Source: Halanaerobacter jeridensis (GTDB taxonomy: Bacteria > Bacillota > Halanaerobiia > Halobacteroidales > Halobacteroidaceae). From it: a stretch of DNA of 64,000 nucleotides. The notes under the pieces are model-generated. The model searched no databases. It was given only the letters and a program-made list of their open reading frames with translations, and was not told the origin of the DNA. Below are positions 1 through 8,715 of the stretch, piece by piece (the first letter of the stretch is position 1; each line of letters opens with the position of its first letter). The position numbers were made by a program, and so were the translations under genes. The stretch is from the NCBI RefSeq assembly GCF_016908315.1, contig NZ_JAFBDQ010000003.1:62001-126000 (forward strand). Reading direction: 5' to 3'.

Positions 1-6
1 TCACCT

Positions 7-34
7 CCTAGATATAGGGTGCCCTATATCTAGG
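7..34. promoter_or_regulatory. Perfect palindrome abutting the next gene's RBS
   Basis: Two perfect 13-base arms (CCTAGATATAGGG and its complement) are separated by TG. Read on the minus strand, the second arm runs straight into AGGAGGTGA at 8-1, which is a ribosome binding site for a gene beginning beyond the left edge and downstream of the permeases. The hairpin would sequester part of that Shine-Dalgarno sequence, or the site could be a dimeric repressor operator. There is no T-run, so it is not an ordinary terminator. The rest of 35-160 is AT-rich and shows no gene. Confidence 0.5.
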
Positions 35-160
35 CAATAAATTAAAAAGTTTTTTACCTTGATTTGAATAATTTTACAGGAAATTTTACCTCCTTCCTTA
101 GTTGCAATTTAATAATTAGTAATTGCTTTATATAATTATATAAGGAAGATTTCCTTATTA

Positions 161-1030
161 TTATCCTTTTACTGAACCAGCAGTTAAACCTTTTACGATC
201 TTCTTCTGGAAGTATAATACTAATCCAACAATAGGCAATGTAACCAATACAGCTGCGGCCATTTTAGCTCCTGCTGGTTCCTGTCTAGAAACTTCACCAC
301 TAAACAATGCAATAGCTACAGGAACGGTTCGCGCTTCAGCATCAAAGGATGTAAAGGTTAAAGCAAATAGATATTCATTCCACGCTCTAATAAATGTTAA
401 CAATCCTGTAGTTACTAATGCCGGAGCAGTCAATGGTAATAAGATCAATCTAAAGGTCTGAAAAGCAGTTGCTCCGTCTACTTGAGCAGATTGCATTATT
501 TCATCAGGTAGATCTTTAAAGAATGAAGTTAAGACCCAAGTAGTAAATGGTAATGCAAATAACATATATGAGAAAATCATACTAAACCTTGGCCCTAAAT
601 TATACTGCCTGATTAAAGCATACAAACCAGTTAATACGGTAACCTGTGGGAACATGGTCATCGATAATATGACATATAAACTCAGTTTTTTACCTTTAAA
701 CCTTAATTTACCTAAAGCAAAGGCGGAGAATGAACCAACCATTAATGATAAGACTGTAGTACTGGTCGCTACTATAGCACTGTTAAGTATACCCCTCATA
801 AAGGTATCATTATTAAATAATTGTTTATAATTTGTTAATGAGATGTCTATTGCTCCTGTATCAGGATCACGAGGTACAAAAGTAGCAGGCATCATCATCA
901 ACTGATCTTCTGTCTTTAATGAAGAGTTAACTGCCCAATAAAATGGAAATAGTAAATAAAAACAAATTAAGCCGATTATAAACCAAAAGCCTACTTTTTT
1001 AAGAATTTGAATTCTTTCGTCAGTCATCAT
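161..1030 (-). CDS. Sugar ABC transporter permease, MalG type
   Basis: Inner-membrane permease of a carbohydrate importer (CUT1 type), the MalG half of a MalF-MalG heterodimer that passes a sugar from a binding protein through the membrane. About six hydrophobic helices are visible, the first near residues 13-33. The coupling loop that contacts the ATPase is clear near residues 176-204 (AQVDGATAFQTF followed by LPL). Length 289 aa is normal. The start overlaps the stop of the upstream permease in ATGA, so the two are translationally coupled. The substrate cannot be read from the sequence; maltose, trehalose or a related glucoside is a guess. Neither the binding protein nor the ATPase is in the window. 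Confidence 0.9.
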   Translation of the reverse strand: MMTDERIQILKKVGFWFIIGLICFYLLFPFYWAVNSSLKTEDQLMMMPATFVPRDPDTGAIDISLTNYKQLFNNDTFMRGILNSAIVATSTTVLSLMVGSFSAFALGKLRFKGKKLSLYVILSMTMFPQVTVLTGLYALIRQYNLGPRFSMIFSYMLFALPFTTWVLTSFFKDLPDEIMQSAQVDGATAFQTFRLILLPLTAPALVTTGLLTFIRAWNEYLFALTFTSFDAEARTVPVAIALFSGEVSRQEPAGAKMAAAVLVTLPIVGLVLYFQKKIVKGLTAGSVKG

Positions 1031-2100
1031 TCGACATCAACTCCTAACCCTTGAATATAGGCATACGCAAAGATAGCAATAAATATAAAGATTACTACTC
1101 CAATAGCAGATGCTAATCCCATCTCTCTATTTCCAATTAACTGAAAATAATTATAAGTAGCTAAGGAGTAAACACGATCTCCTAATAGAACTTGGAACAC
1201 ACCAAATGCTCTTAATGTGTCTAGAGTTCTGAAGATTAAAGCTACACCAATAGCTGGTTTTATTAAAGGCAATGTAATAGTAAAGAACTGCCGTACTTTA
1301 CTAGCACCATCAACTCGTGCAGCTTCATACAAAGATTGCGGAATTAACTGCAATCCTGCTAAAATCAGCAAAGCCATAAATGGTGTTGTCTTCCACACAT
1401 CAACTGCAATCAAGGACGGTAACTGTAGTGAGGGATCTCCTAAAAAGTTTATTTGACCTTCGGTTATACCGAGCATATCTCCTACAGTATTAAATAATCC
1501 CATTCTGTTTGGTTCCAACATCCAAGCCCAAATTTCAGCTGAAACAACTGTAATAACAGCCCAAGGTACTAACATAATTGCTCGCATGGCGCCTCGACCT
1601 TTAAAGTTACTGTTAACTGTCAGGGCAATAATCAAACCAATTATCGTTTCTAAAGTTACTGCCACAATTGTATATATCAATGTGTTTTTAATGGCACTCA
1701 TAAAGTCCGCATCCGAAGCTCCTACTACATATTTATTACCAAAGAACCCAACAGTAAATAATTTTTCATAAAGAAATGGTTCCGATGGCAATGCTTCATA
1801 TGCAGGCTTATATACTTTTTCACCTGTCTCAGAGTCCACTTTCACCTTCCCTGTATCGGGATTAACTTGTGGTTCTAATTTTTTAACTGTTACACCTAAT
1901 AACTTGCGATAATTCCTTAAACCTACAAATTCTGTTTTTTGGGAACTAGCAAATCTCTTATTAGTAAAACTAGTAACAAAGACTTGTGCTAGAGGATAAA
2001 ATGCAACTAAGAGTAAAATTAACATCGTCGGGATCAATAACTTATACGCTGTTCTCTGTTCTTTTTTAGCTAATTCTGACATACTAGACTTTTGACTCAT
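1027..2100 (-). CDS. Sugar ABC transporter permease, MalF type
   Basis: MalF-like partner permease, 357 aa from the chosen ATG. It shows an N-terminal helix after a short charged tail, then a polar insert of roughly 80 residues before the next helix (rich in DTGK and ETGEK motifs), reminiscent of the external loop of MalF. Further helices follow, with the EAA coupling motif (YEAARVDGASKVRQFF) in the last third. The open frame reaches 2190, but the start at 2100 is preferred because a run of eight G (2104-2111) lies just upstream, and the upstream residues do not look like a permease. It is the first gene of its operon, and LacI-type operators lie about 360 bases upstream. Confidence 0.9.
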   Translation of the reverse strand: MSQKSSMSELAKKEQRTAYKLLIPTMLILLLVAFYPLAQVFVTSFTNKRFASSQKTEFVGLRNYRKLLGVTVKKLEPQVNPDTGKVKVDSETGEKVYKPAYEALPSEPFLYEKLFTVGFFGNKYVVGASDADFMSAIKNTLIYTIVAVTLETIIGLIIALTVNSNFKGRGAMRAIMLVPWAVITVVSAEIWAWMLEPNRMGLFNTVGDMLGITEGQINFLGDPSLQLPSLIAVDVWKTTPFMALLILAGLQLIPQSLYEAARVDGASKVRQFFTITLPLIKPAIGVALIFRTLDTLRAFGVFQVLLGDRVYSLATYNYFQLIGNREMGLASAIGVVIFIFIAIFAYAYIQGLGVDVE

Positions 2101-2451
2101 TAAGCCCCCCCCTTTTTTTAGGCAACAATAAATACAGTTGATTATAAAATAAAGAAAACCCACCTCAACTAGTTCAGTAATGAATTTCACTGATCCTGTG
2201 AAAACACTAGCAACTAGATAAAGGAAGGTCTTATAGGCTTATATAAATTATTAGTATTAAATTATGATAATTATATTTTCTTCAAACTTGTAATTAATAA
2301 TAACTTCATCTTATACCTTAGTCATCTTTATTTTTTAATCAACTACAAAATAATTATAAATTTGATTTTAATTAAGTTAGCTTGATAATTAATAATTTTG
2401 GGTTATAGGATTATTGCTTATATTTTTAAAACTAACTTATTTTATTATTTT

Positions 2452-2476
2452 GTAACGCGTTTCTGAAACCGGTTAC
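2452..2476. promoter_or_regulatory. Two adjacent LacI/CcpA-type operators
   Basis: GTAACGCGTTTC (2452-2463) and GAAACCGGTTAC (2465-2476) are two imperfect palindromes with central CG, spaced 13 bases centre to centre. Both fit the LacI-family half-site pattern, and the second matches the catabolite-repression cre consensus at 13 of 14 positions when read from TGAAACC. They sit in the 2101-2571 gap upstream of the sugar permeases (minus strand). A sugar-specific LacI repressor or CcpA is the likely ligand. The rest of this gap is AT-rich, and I could not fix a convincing promoter in it. Confidence 0.5.
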
Positions 2477-2483
2477 TGAAACT

Positions 2484-2519
2484 GTAAAAATAAAAGCATG
2501 AACTTCTTCGATTCATGCT
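2484..2519 (-). terminator. Terminator after the PilZ gene
   Basis: AGCATGAA (2495-2502) pairs with TTCATGCT (2512-2519). On the minus strand the stem is followed by a T-rich tract (2484-2494). It lies just beyond the PilZ gene and isolates it from the permease operon. Confidence 0.75.
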
Positions 2520-2571
2520 AATTTAATTATAGTGAATATAAGATTAATTGTCAAGAATTTTAAAAGAATTT

Positions 2572-3264
2572 CTATAAATATCTGTTAGTTTGTCGATTTA
2601 ACCAATTAGCTAACTCATCTTGGTGACTCAAATCTTCCCATACAAACTCTAACCCTGCTTCATAATATTCAGCTTCTTTAAAGGAGGTTGCCTTATTATC
2701 AACTCTAGAAACTTTAGCGATTACTTTATCAAAAGAAAGACCAGCAAAACTAATATCTAGATTAAGATGACTACTTTTTACTAAGGGTACATGTGTTACT
2801 AATTTAACTCCCGCTGCACTAATATTTTCAATTACCCCTTGGTACTCTTGTATCTCAGATTCTGCATCAAATTTAGTGATTTTAGTAAAATTAATTCTCT
2901 TATATATATTCAAACGGAAATAACTTCTATTTTGAATCTTATAGTTCTTATCTTTAGCTCTAACTTTTAAGATTAAATCTTCTCCATTATTAATCACTTC
3001 TTCTAACTCTACTAAGACCTTATAAACTCCCGTTTTCTGCATGAATATAATTTCAAATTCTTGCCCTATATCAAGTGGAATATTACATTCATTAACTAAT
3101 TTAAATTTAAGTGTTTCCGTTTCTACATCAGTTATTTTAGCCAGACAATTATATTTTTCTTGTTCCATAACCACTCCTAATTTAACAATATCTTTAGGAA
3201 TCAATTTACTCTTTAAATCTAAATTATTGATTCTACGACTATTATCAAAGTCAAATTCTAACAT
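2572..3264 (-). CDS. PilZ-domain cyclic-di-GMP receptor, YcgR-like
   Basis: A 230-aa soluble protein with an N-terminal YcgR-type domain and a C-terminal PilZ domain. The c-di-GMP binding signature is complete: RSYFR (RxxxR) near mid-protein and ENISAAGVKL (NxSxxG) about 40 residues later. Proteins of this layout act as flagellar brakes or regulate surface behaviour, which fits the several chemoreceptors in this window. The open frame extends to 3342, but ATG at 3264 is chosen because GGTGG precedes it at the right distance and the YcgR-like sequence begins there. It is monocistronic, with its own terminator. Confidence 0.85.
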   Translation of the reverse strand: MLEFDFDNSRRINNLDLKSKLIPKDIVKLGVVMEQEKYNCLAKITDVETETLKFKLVNECNIPLDIGQEFEIIFMQKTGVYKVLVELEEVINNGEDLILKVRAKDKNYKIQNRSYFRLNIYKRINFTKITKFDAESEIQEYQGVIENISAAGVKLVTHVPLVKSSHLNLDISFAGLSFDKVIAKVSRVDNKATSFKEAEYYEAGLEFVWEDLSHQDELANWLNRQTNRYL

Positions 3265-3392
3265 AATACTCCACCTTCTTTCTTTCTTACATTTCAAATA
3301 AAAATTATCATTTAAAATATAATTTAAGTTTTGCTTATCCACTTTTTGTTATTATAGATAAATATCTTAATCCCTTCTTTTAATTAGAAAAT

Positions 3393-5684
3393 TTATCTTA
3401 AATTTATTAATTTTTCAAGCTGGGATAGCTCTTTATTAAGCATATAACTTCTAAAAGCTCTACTTTCGCTTAATAAATCTTGCAAATCTTCTTTATTATT
3501 CTTTTCTTTTTTTATTTTACGGCGAGATAATAAAATTTTATCTGGCTTAATAAAACGCACTCTCAGTTGTCCCTTAAACTGTAAATATTTTAAGCCTAAG
3601 AGCACAGTTAACTCTCGTTCTCCAGTTAAAATAGTTAATGTATATATATCCGTAACACCATTTTTATTCTCTAATACATTTTTGACTAATCCGACTAAAT
3701 GATTAATAAATTTCTTGCTTAATTCTAAATCTTGTTCAGTATAAGCTAAAATCAAACGTTTAGGGTCTACTGTATATAACAAATCCTTAACAATTTTTAA
3801 ATCAGGTGGACAAGATAATAATACTAAATCATCACTCTTATCAGCTGCATAGCGATCTATAACCTCTACAGGCCAATCTTGAGGAGGACCTTCATAATAA
3901 TATAGAGCATCATCAAATTTGGGAAATTCACGCCCGCGGTGATACCAATTACGCCAATCTATTAATTCACAGTCTAACTCCCGCTCAGTAGTCAAATCTT
4001 CTGTTTCTTTAATTATTTCTTTTACTTCTAACTGCAAATTACGCTGCCCCTGCCAAGTATTAGACTGTAGGGTGTACACTACATCTACTTCATCGGCTAG
4101 CTTTTCTTTATCTCCTCCCCACCATAAAGCAGTCCGCTGCACTCTGCCATCACTAACAGTTAACTTTAAATTGTCTTCAGTATTTAATGTCCGATAATTA
4201 ACTACTTCTAAACCCTTATCATAAAATAATGGTTCCGGATTTCCTTCCCCAAAAGGAGCTAGTTGACGTAATTTTTCATATAAATCCAAATTAGTTGCTG
4301 CTAAGTTTAACTGTTGGTCAACCTTAATCTCTCTTTGCTCTCCTAATTCTGCTAAACGTTGCTTTAAAATTTCTTCCAATCTTTGCTTAAAAGTAGGCCA
4401 ATCTTCTTTATGTAGTGAGCATCCAGCTGCTCCAGCATGTCCTCCAAAGCTAAGCAATAACTCCTTAATTTGGGCCAAAGCATCGCGAATATGAATCCCT
4501 TCAATTGAACGCGCTGAACCAGTGATTATGTCCTCCGAATTTTCTTTATTACATAGTAATAAAACCGGAACCCCAAATTTTTCTGCCAATCTGCCAGCAA
4601 CAATTCCTACTACTCCTTGATGCCAATGAGGTTGATATAATACAATTGCCTCTGTTCCGTCATTATCTACTGTTAAATCTAAAGCCTCTTCTCTCATTTT
4701 AGTCCCTATTTCACGTCGCTGCTGATTAATTTCATCTAATCTATCAGCTAAAGTTTTGGCTCGTTCTTCTTCCTGACTTAATAACAACTCTACTGCTAAA
4801 TCTCCTTTTACAATTCTACCAGCAGCATTTAAACGAGGTCCTAATCTAAATCCAATATCCACTTCAGAAATTTGAAAAAGTTCTACGCCTGCTACTCGGC
4901 ATAATTCAGCTATTCCAGGCCAACTTGTAGCAGCTAAAGACTCCAAACCTTTCTGCAGCAAATAACGATTTTCTCCTCTTAATTTAACCACATCAGCTAC
5001 TATGGCCAAAGCAGCAAAATCAATTAAACTAGCAGCTAATTTATCCTCACCTGCTCTACTTAATACGGCTTGGGCCAAAAAATAAGTGATTCCAGCACCC
5101 GGCAAATGATAAGCACGATGTTCAGGGTCTAATAATTTAGGAGATACTATTTCATCTGCTGCCTCCGGTAGTTTTTCCGGCAGGTCATGATGGTCAGTCA
5201 CAATTATATCCAAACCTAAATCTTTAGCAAATTCAACCTCTTCCCAATTAGAAATCCCACAATCACAAGTGATAATCAAATCTACTCCTGCTGCAGCCAA
5301 ATCTTCAATTACTCCTTTATCCAAACCATAACCTTCACTAAAACGATCTGGAATATGATAATCAACATCTGTGGCTATTCTCTGTAGCATCAACATTAAA
5401 ATAGAAGTAGAAGTAACACCATCAGCATCATAATCACCATAGACACAAATCGTTTTTTCCTCTGCTGCTGACTTTAAAATTATATCCGCCGCTGTCATTA
5501 ACCCTGGAAAATCTCCAGGCTCTACAGGTTGATAAGAGTCCGGATTTAAAAAGTGTTCAACTTCTTGTGGAGTATCAATCTCCCGCTGCACTAATAATTT
5601 TGCTAAGAGTTCTTCGCCATCAACTTTATCAAGCAGCCACTGTGGAACTTCTATTTCTTCTTGATAATCAACTTGCACTCCCAT
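3393..5684 (-). CDS. recJ: Single-strand DNA exonuclease RecJ
   Basis: A 5'-3' exonuclease on single-stranded DNA, used in recombination and mismatch repair. DHH-phosphoesterase motifs are all present: DYDADG at 84-89, CDCGIS at 140-145, DHH at 164-166, and the DHHA1 motif GGHAGAAG near residue 415. The OB-like domain follows. The extra C-terminal stretch of about 200 residues is normal for Firmicutes RecJ, which is longer than the E. coli enzyme. It is the last gene of an operon with an AddB-like ATPase, a UvrD-like helicase and a RecB-type nuclease; the gap to the previous stop is 18 bases. This places RecJ with a double-strand-break resection machine. Confidence 0.95.
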   Translation of the reverse strand: MGVQVDYQEEIEVPQWLLDKVDGEELLAKLLVQREIDTPQEVEHFLNPDSYQPVEPGDFPGLMTAADIILKSAAEEKTICVYGDYDADGVTSTSILMLMLQRIATDVDYHIPDRFSEGYGLDKGVIEDLAAAGVDLIITCDCGISNWEEVEFAKDLGLDIIVTDHHDLPEKLPEAADEIVSPKLLDPEHRAYHLPGAGITYFLAQAVLSRAGEDKLAASLIDFAALAIVADVVKLRGENRYLLQKGLESLAATSWPGIAELCRVAGVELFQISEVDIGFRLGPRLNAAGRIVKGDLAVELLLSQEEERAKTLADRLDEINQQRREIGTKMREEALDLTVDNDGTEAIVLYQPHWHQGVVGIVAGRLAEKFGVPVLLLCNKENSEDIITGSARSIEGIHIRDALAQIKELLLSFGGHAGAAGCSLHKEDWPTFKQRLEEILKQRLAELGEQREIKVDQQLNLAATNLDLYEKLRQLAPFGEGNPEPLFYDKGLEVVNYRTLNTEDNLKLTVSDGRVQRTALWWGGDKEKLADEVDVVYTLQSNTWQGQRNLQLEVKEIIKETEDLTTERELDCELIDWRNWYHRGREFPKFDDALYYYEGPPQDWPVEVIDRYAADKSDDLVLLSCPPDLKIVKDLLYTVDPKRLILAYTEQDLELSKKFINHLVGLVKNVLENKNGVTDIYTLTILTGERELTVLLGLKYLQFKGQLRVRFIKPDKILLSRRKIKKEKNNKEDLQDLLSESRAFRSYMLNKELSQLEKLINLR

Positions 5685-5702
5685 TTATTCTACCTTCCCT
5701 TC

Positions 5703-6521
5703 TTAAAAAGATATCGGATCAATCTCATCCCAATCTTCCATTAATTCTAAATCTTCTTCCTTCGGTTCTATTTCTAAAGCCGGCTCTCCATGACAAATAG
5801 GTCTGTATTCACAAGAAAGACAGTTATTTTTCTCACTAGTTGCTAAAACATCTTCATCTACTGCAAAATTAGTCTCTTTAATCTGCTCAATTATATTTTT
5901 AATCTTATCTTCATCCCTAGCATACTGCTCTTTAGTATAAGGAAGTTCTTTGCTATCATCAGGAAAACGAGGATTCCAATAGATCAAAGTAATATCTTCT
6001 GCTGCCCACTCTCCTGTTTGTGAATAATCTCCTCCCGCTCTTGCTAATAAATAACGGTAAACAATGGTCTGCATACTTCTTTTTAAGAAGCTTTTTTTAG
6101 AATTGCTACGGTAAGTCTTCCAATCATAAATTACAACTCGATTGTCCTGAGTAATATGCAATAGGTCATATTTAGCTAGTAATTTTAACCCCTGATTATT
6201 AAACTGCAGACGATGTTCAGGCAAAAATTGATCTTCCTCATTATAAGGTCTAAAATCGACTAAGCGTTCTAACCACTTAACTACTTTGTCTTCAATTACT
6301 TCCTTAGAATCAACCACTTTGCCCCGCAAATAGTATCTCTCAGCTAAAGTATGAAATAATTGACCTAAGCGCTGTGTTTCTTTCTTTTCTTTATCCTTGA
6401 CCCAATCATCAGGCCAAAATAAACCATCTATATAACGTCGCTTGAATTTTAATTGACAAGTACGATAAGTACGCAGTGATGAAGCACTAAAATATAATTC
6501 ATCAACTTTTCTTTCACTCAT
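5703..6521 (-). CDS. Stand-alone Fe-S PD-(D/E)XK nuclease (AddB C-terminal/Cas4 type)
   Basis: A 272-aa RecB-family nuclease with every expected motif: His57 in a GxxxH context, Asp119, Asp133-x-Lys135 (YDWKTYR), and QxxxY at 151-155. Four cysteines, C22 near the N-terminus and C234, C237, C243 near the C-terminus, form the iron-sulfur staple known from AddB and Cas4. The start codon lies inside the end of the helicase gene (8-base overlap), so the two are coupled. In canonical AddB this domain is fused to the C-terminus of the inactive helicase; here it is a separate polypeptide. I infer it is the only nuclease subunit of an AddAB-like complex. A Cas4-like role is unlikely, as no cas genes are near. 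Confidence 0.85.
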   Translation of the reverse strand: MSERKVDELYFSASSLRTYRTCQLKFKRRYIDGLFWPDDWVKDKEKKETQRLGQLFHTLAERYYLRGKVVDSKEVIEDKVVKWLERLVDFRPYNEEDQFLPEHRLQFNNQGLKLLAKYDLLHITQDNRVVIYDWKTYRSNSKKSFLKRSMQTIVYRYLLARAGGDYSQTGEWAAEDITLIYWNPRFPDDSKELPYTKEQYARDEDKIKNIIEQIKETNFAVDEDVLATSEKNNCLSCEYRPICHGEPALEIEPKEEDLELMEDWDEIDPISF

Positions 6522-8715
6522 GATGATTGCTCCCTTCTAAATACTGCTGTAAAATTTGAAATACTAAACTCGGTTTAACATTCCACCAACTATCATTAAA
6601 TGGACTACGTCGTTTATAGTGACTACTTAAATATAAATTTTTCTCCGCTCTAGTGATTGCTACATACAATAATCTAATCCGTTCTTTGATCACTTTTATT
6701 TTAGCTTCACGGTTAGAATCTTGATAAGACTGACCATCAACTAACTTCTCTAATTCAGCTTCTACCTGCGCTTTAGGATTTTTGCGCCCATCTACTAAGT
6801 AGTTAAACTCACCTCTGAAACGATCATTCAAGGTAATAGGATAACTATCATGGACAATAGAGTTGACAAATACAGTATCCCACTCCAATCCTTTTGACTT
6901 ATGAGCAGTTAATACAGTGATAACTCCCTCTTGGGGTTGAAATCCACTTAATTTATTAAATTTATCCGCTAATTGATTGAAAGAACGTTTTAAATCATTT
7001 AGTTGCCCCATAATATCAATTAATCTATATTCAGGATTCAAACGCAATTGATCTCTGATTTGTAGAGCAATTCCCTGCACTAATGCTAATAATTCACCTT
7101 CAAATTCTAAGCTCTCAGCCACAAATAATAGCAATTCATCAGGTGGTAGTTCTACACTAGCCTCTAGCCAATTTTTAATCTTCTCTTGGGCTCGGTTAAA
7201 CTGTTGATATAACTGTTGGTTATTAAATAATTCTTCTGGCAATTTAGCTGCTGATAATTGCCCGCCTAAGGGATATATAATCTCTTCTATATTTTCTTCC
7301 TTAAATAATTTAGCAATTATTTTATCTTCTTCATTAGAGAAATCTTTCATAAATACCTCAGTTAACAGTTCTAGTAATTTTTCTTCATCTTGTGGTTGAG
7401 CTAAATAAGCAATAGCTTTTATTAAAGCCGAAATAGTAAATTGCTGTCCTTGTTTTAAATCCCCTACTGATTCAACCGGTAGGTCTTTTTCTTCTAAGGC
7501 ATTCACAACATCTTCCTGCACATAACTATTAGGTACTAAAACTCCTATCTTCTGAGCTTCATTATCTTCTAATTCAAATTTAGCTTGATTCACAATCCAA
7601 TCTATCTCTTCTTCCTGCGTTGTAAATACTTTCGCTGCTACTTGATGTCCTTCTGTCGTAGGATTTTCTTCAGGGCCCACAGCTTGAATTTTTTGTTCTT
7701 CTAAGGCATCACGACAAGCCGAATTAGGATGTTCTTTACGAGTCCAATCAACTAAATAATTAGCTACATCAATGATATCTTGACTACTGCGGCCTGAATA
7801 AAGGATTGACTCCTGTTTTACATCATCACGAGCACAAAAGTCTCTAAAAACTTTAGGATTAGCTGCAGTAAAGGTACCCATAATTGCTTGATTAGAGTCC
7901 CCTACGCGTACTAAATTACCATCATCCCCTGCAATTAATTTCAAAATAGTCTCCTGCACTAAATTTGAATCTTGGGCTTCATCTTCAAAAACATAAGTCC
8001 ATTTATTACTTAAACGTTGACAAAATTCAGCATCAGATTTAAGTAGCTTCCAAGTATTAATCAATAAATCATCAAAATCAACCCAGGCATTTTCATTTAA
8101 TTCTTCAATATAAGCTACTAATAATTCTAAAGCCCACGATAAGTACTGAGAATCAAAAGTATGTTTATGTAACTGTAGTGCTTTAGAGCGATTAATTCCC
8201 CTCATTTTCAGATAACTAATCCAACTCTGCACAATGCGCGGGAATTTCTTTTTAAACTTTTCTGCTTTACGATGGTTACTTAAAGTCTTTTTCCAACGCT
8301 GTCGATTATTAACTAGCCACTGAGCTGTAATATTATATATGCTTTGACTCTGCTGCTGTTGGTCAATTACAGTAAAGTCATCATTAATCAAGACTAAATC
8401 AGAGCGTTGTTTTAAAATATTAACTGCTAAAGAATGAAGGGTTTTGACATCATAACCTCTGTTTTCTGCTAAACCATAAGCTTCTAAAAAGTTATTGATT
8501 CTAGTTCTGAAATTAGCTACAGCAGAATTCATATAAGTTACAATTAATATTTTACCAGGCTGTACTTTCCCATCAGCAATCAACTTAGCTGCAAGATGGG
8601 CCAAAGTAAACGTCTTCCCCGCACCTGGTACCGCTGGTACTGCTAAGTGTCCAGAGTCATATTTTAATACTTCATCTTGACCAGGTCTCAATTCAATTTC
8701 CGATAAATCAAACAT
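6514..8715 (-). CDS. UvrD/Rep-family SF1A helicase, AddA-like without nuclease
   Basis: A 733-aa 3'-5' DNA helicase. Visible motifs: a Q-motif Gln near residue 13, Walker A AVPGAGKTFT (27-36), motif II DEAQD, motif III GDSNQAIMG, motif IV around YSGRSSQ, motif V TAHKSKGLEWD, and motif VI YVAITRAEK near the C-terminus. It is shorter than AddA (about 1200 aa) and ends soon after motif VI, so it has no C-terminal RecB nuclease domain. It overlaps the downstream nuclease gene by 8 bases and its start overlaps the upstream ATPase stop by one base (TAATG). That context favours the motor of a split AddAB-like complex over a PcrA housekeeping role, although PcrA-like annotation is possible. Confidence 0.85.
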   Translation of the reverse strand: MFDLSEIELRPGQDEVLKYDSGHLAVPAVPGAGKTFTLAHLAAKLIADGKVQPGKILIVTYMNSAVANFRTRINNFLEAYGLAENRGYDVKTLHSLAVNILKQRSDLVLINDDFTVIDQQQQSQSIYNITAQWLVNNRQRWKKTLSNHRKAEKFKKKFPRIVQSWISYLKMRGINRSKALQLHKHTFDSQYLSWALELLVAYIEELNENAWVDFDDLLINTWKLLKSDAEFCQRLSNKWTYVFEDEAQDSNLVQETILKLIAGDDGNLVRVGDSNQAIMGTFTAANPKVFRDFCARDDVKQESILYSGRSSQDIIDVANYLVDWTRKEHPNSACRDALEEQKIQAVGPEENPTTEGHQVAAKVFTTQEEEIDWIVNQAKFELEDNEAQKIGVLVPNSYVQEDVVNALEEKDLPVESVGDLKQGQQFTISALIKAIAYLAQPQDEEKLLELLTEVFMKDFSNEEDKIIAKLFKEENIEEIIYPLGGQLSAAKLPEELFNNQQLYQQFNRAQEKIKNWLEASVELPPDELLLFVAESLEFEGELLALVQGIALQIRDQLRLNPEYRLIDIMGQLNDLKRSFNQLADKFNKLSGFQPQEGVITVLTAHKSKGLEWDTVFVNSIVHDSYPITLNDRFRGEFNYLVDGRKNPKAQVEAELEKLVDGQSYQDSNREAKIKVIKERIRLLYVAITRAEKNLYLSSHYKRRSPFNDSWWNVKPSLVFQILQQYLEGSNHHE

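Noticed and set aside
3-98. Short minus-strand frame after malG with AGGAGGT upstream
   Set aside because: It would have to begin at ATT and has no recognisable product; it is more likely intergenic.
2101-2190. N-terminal extension of the MalF-like permease to 2190
   Set aside because: It crosses a G-run RBS, and the extra 30 residues do not fit the family.
5703-6521. Cas4 of a CRISPR system
   Set aside because: No repeat-spacer array or cas gene is in the window. The overlap with helicase genes points to recombination.
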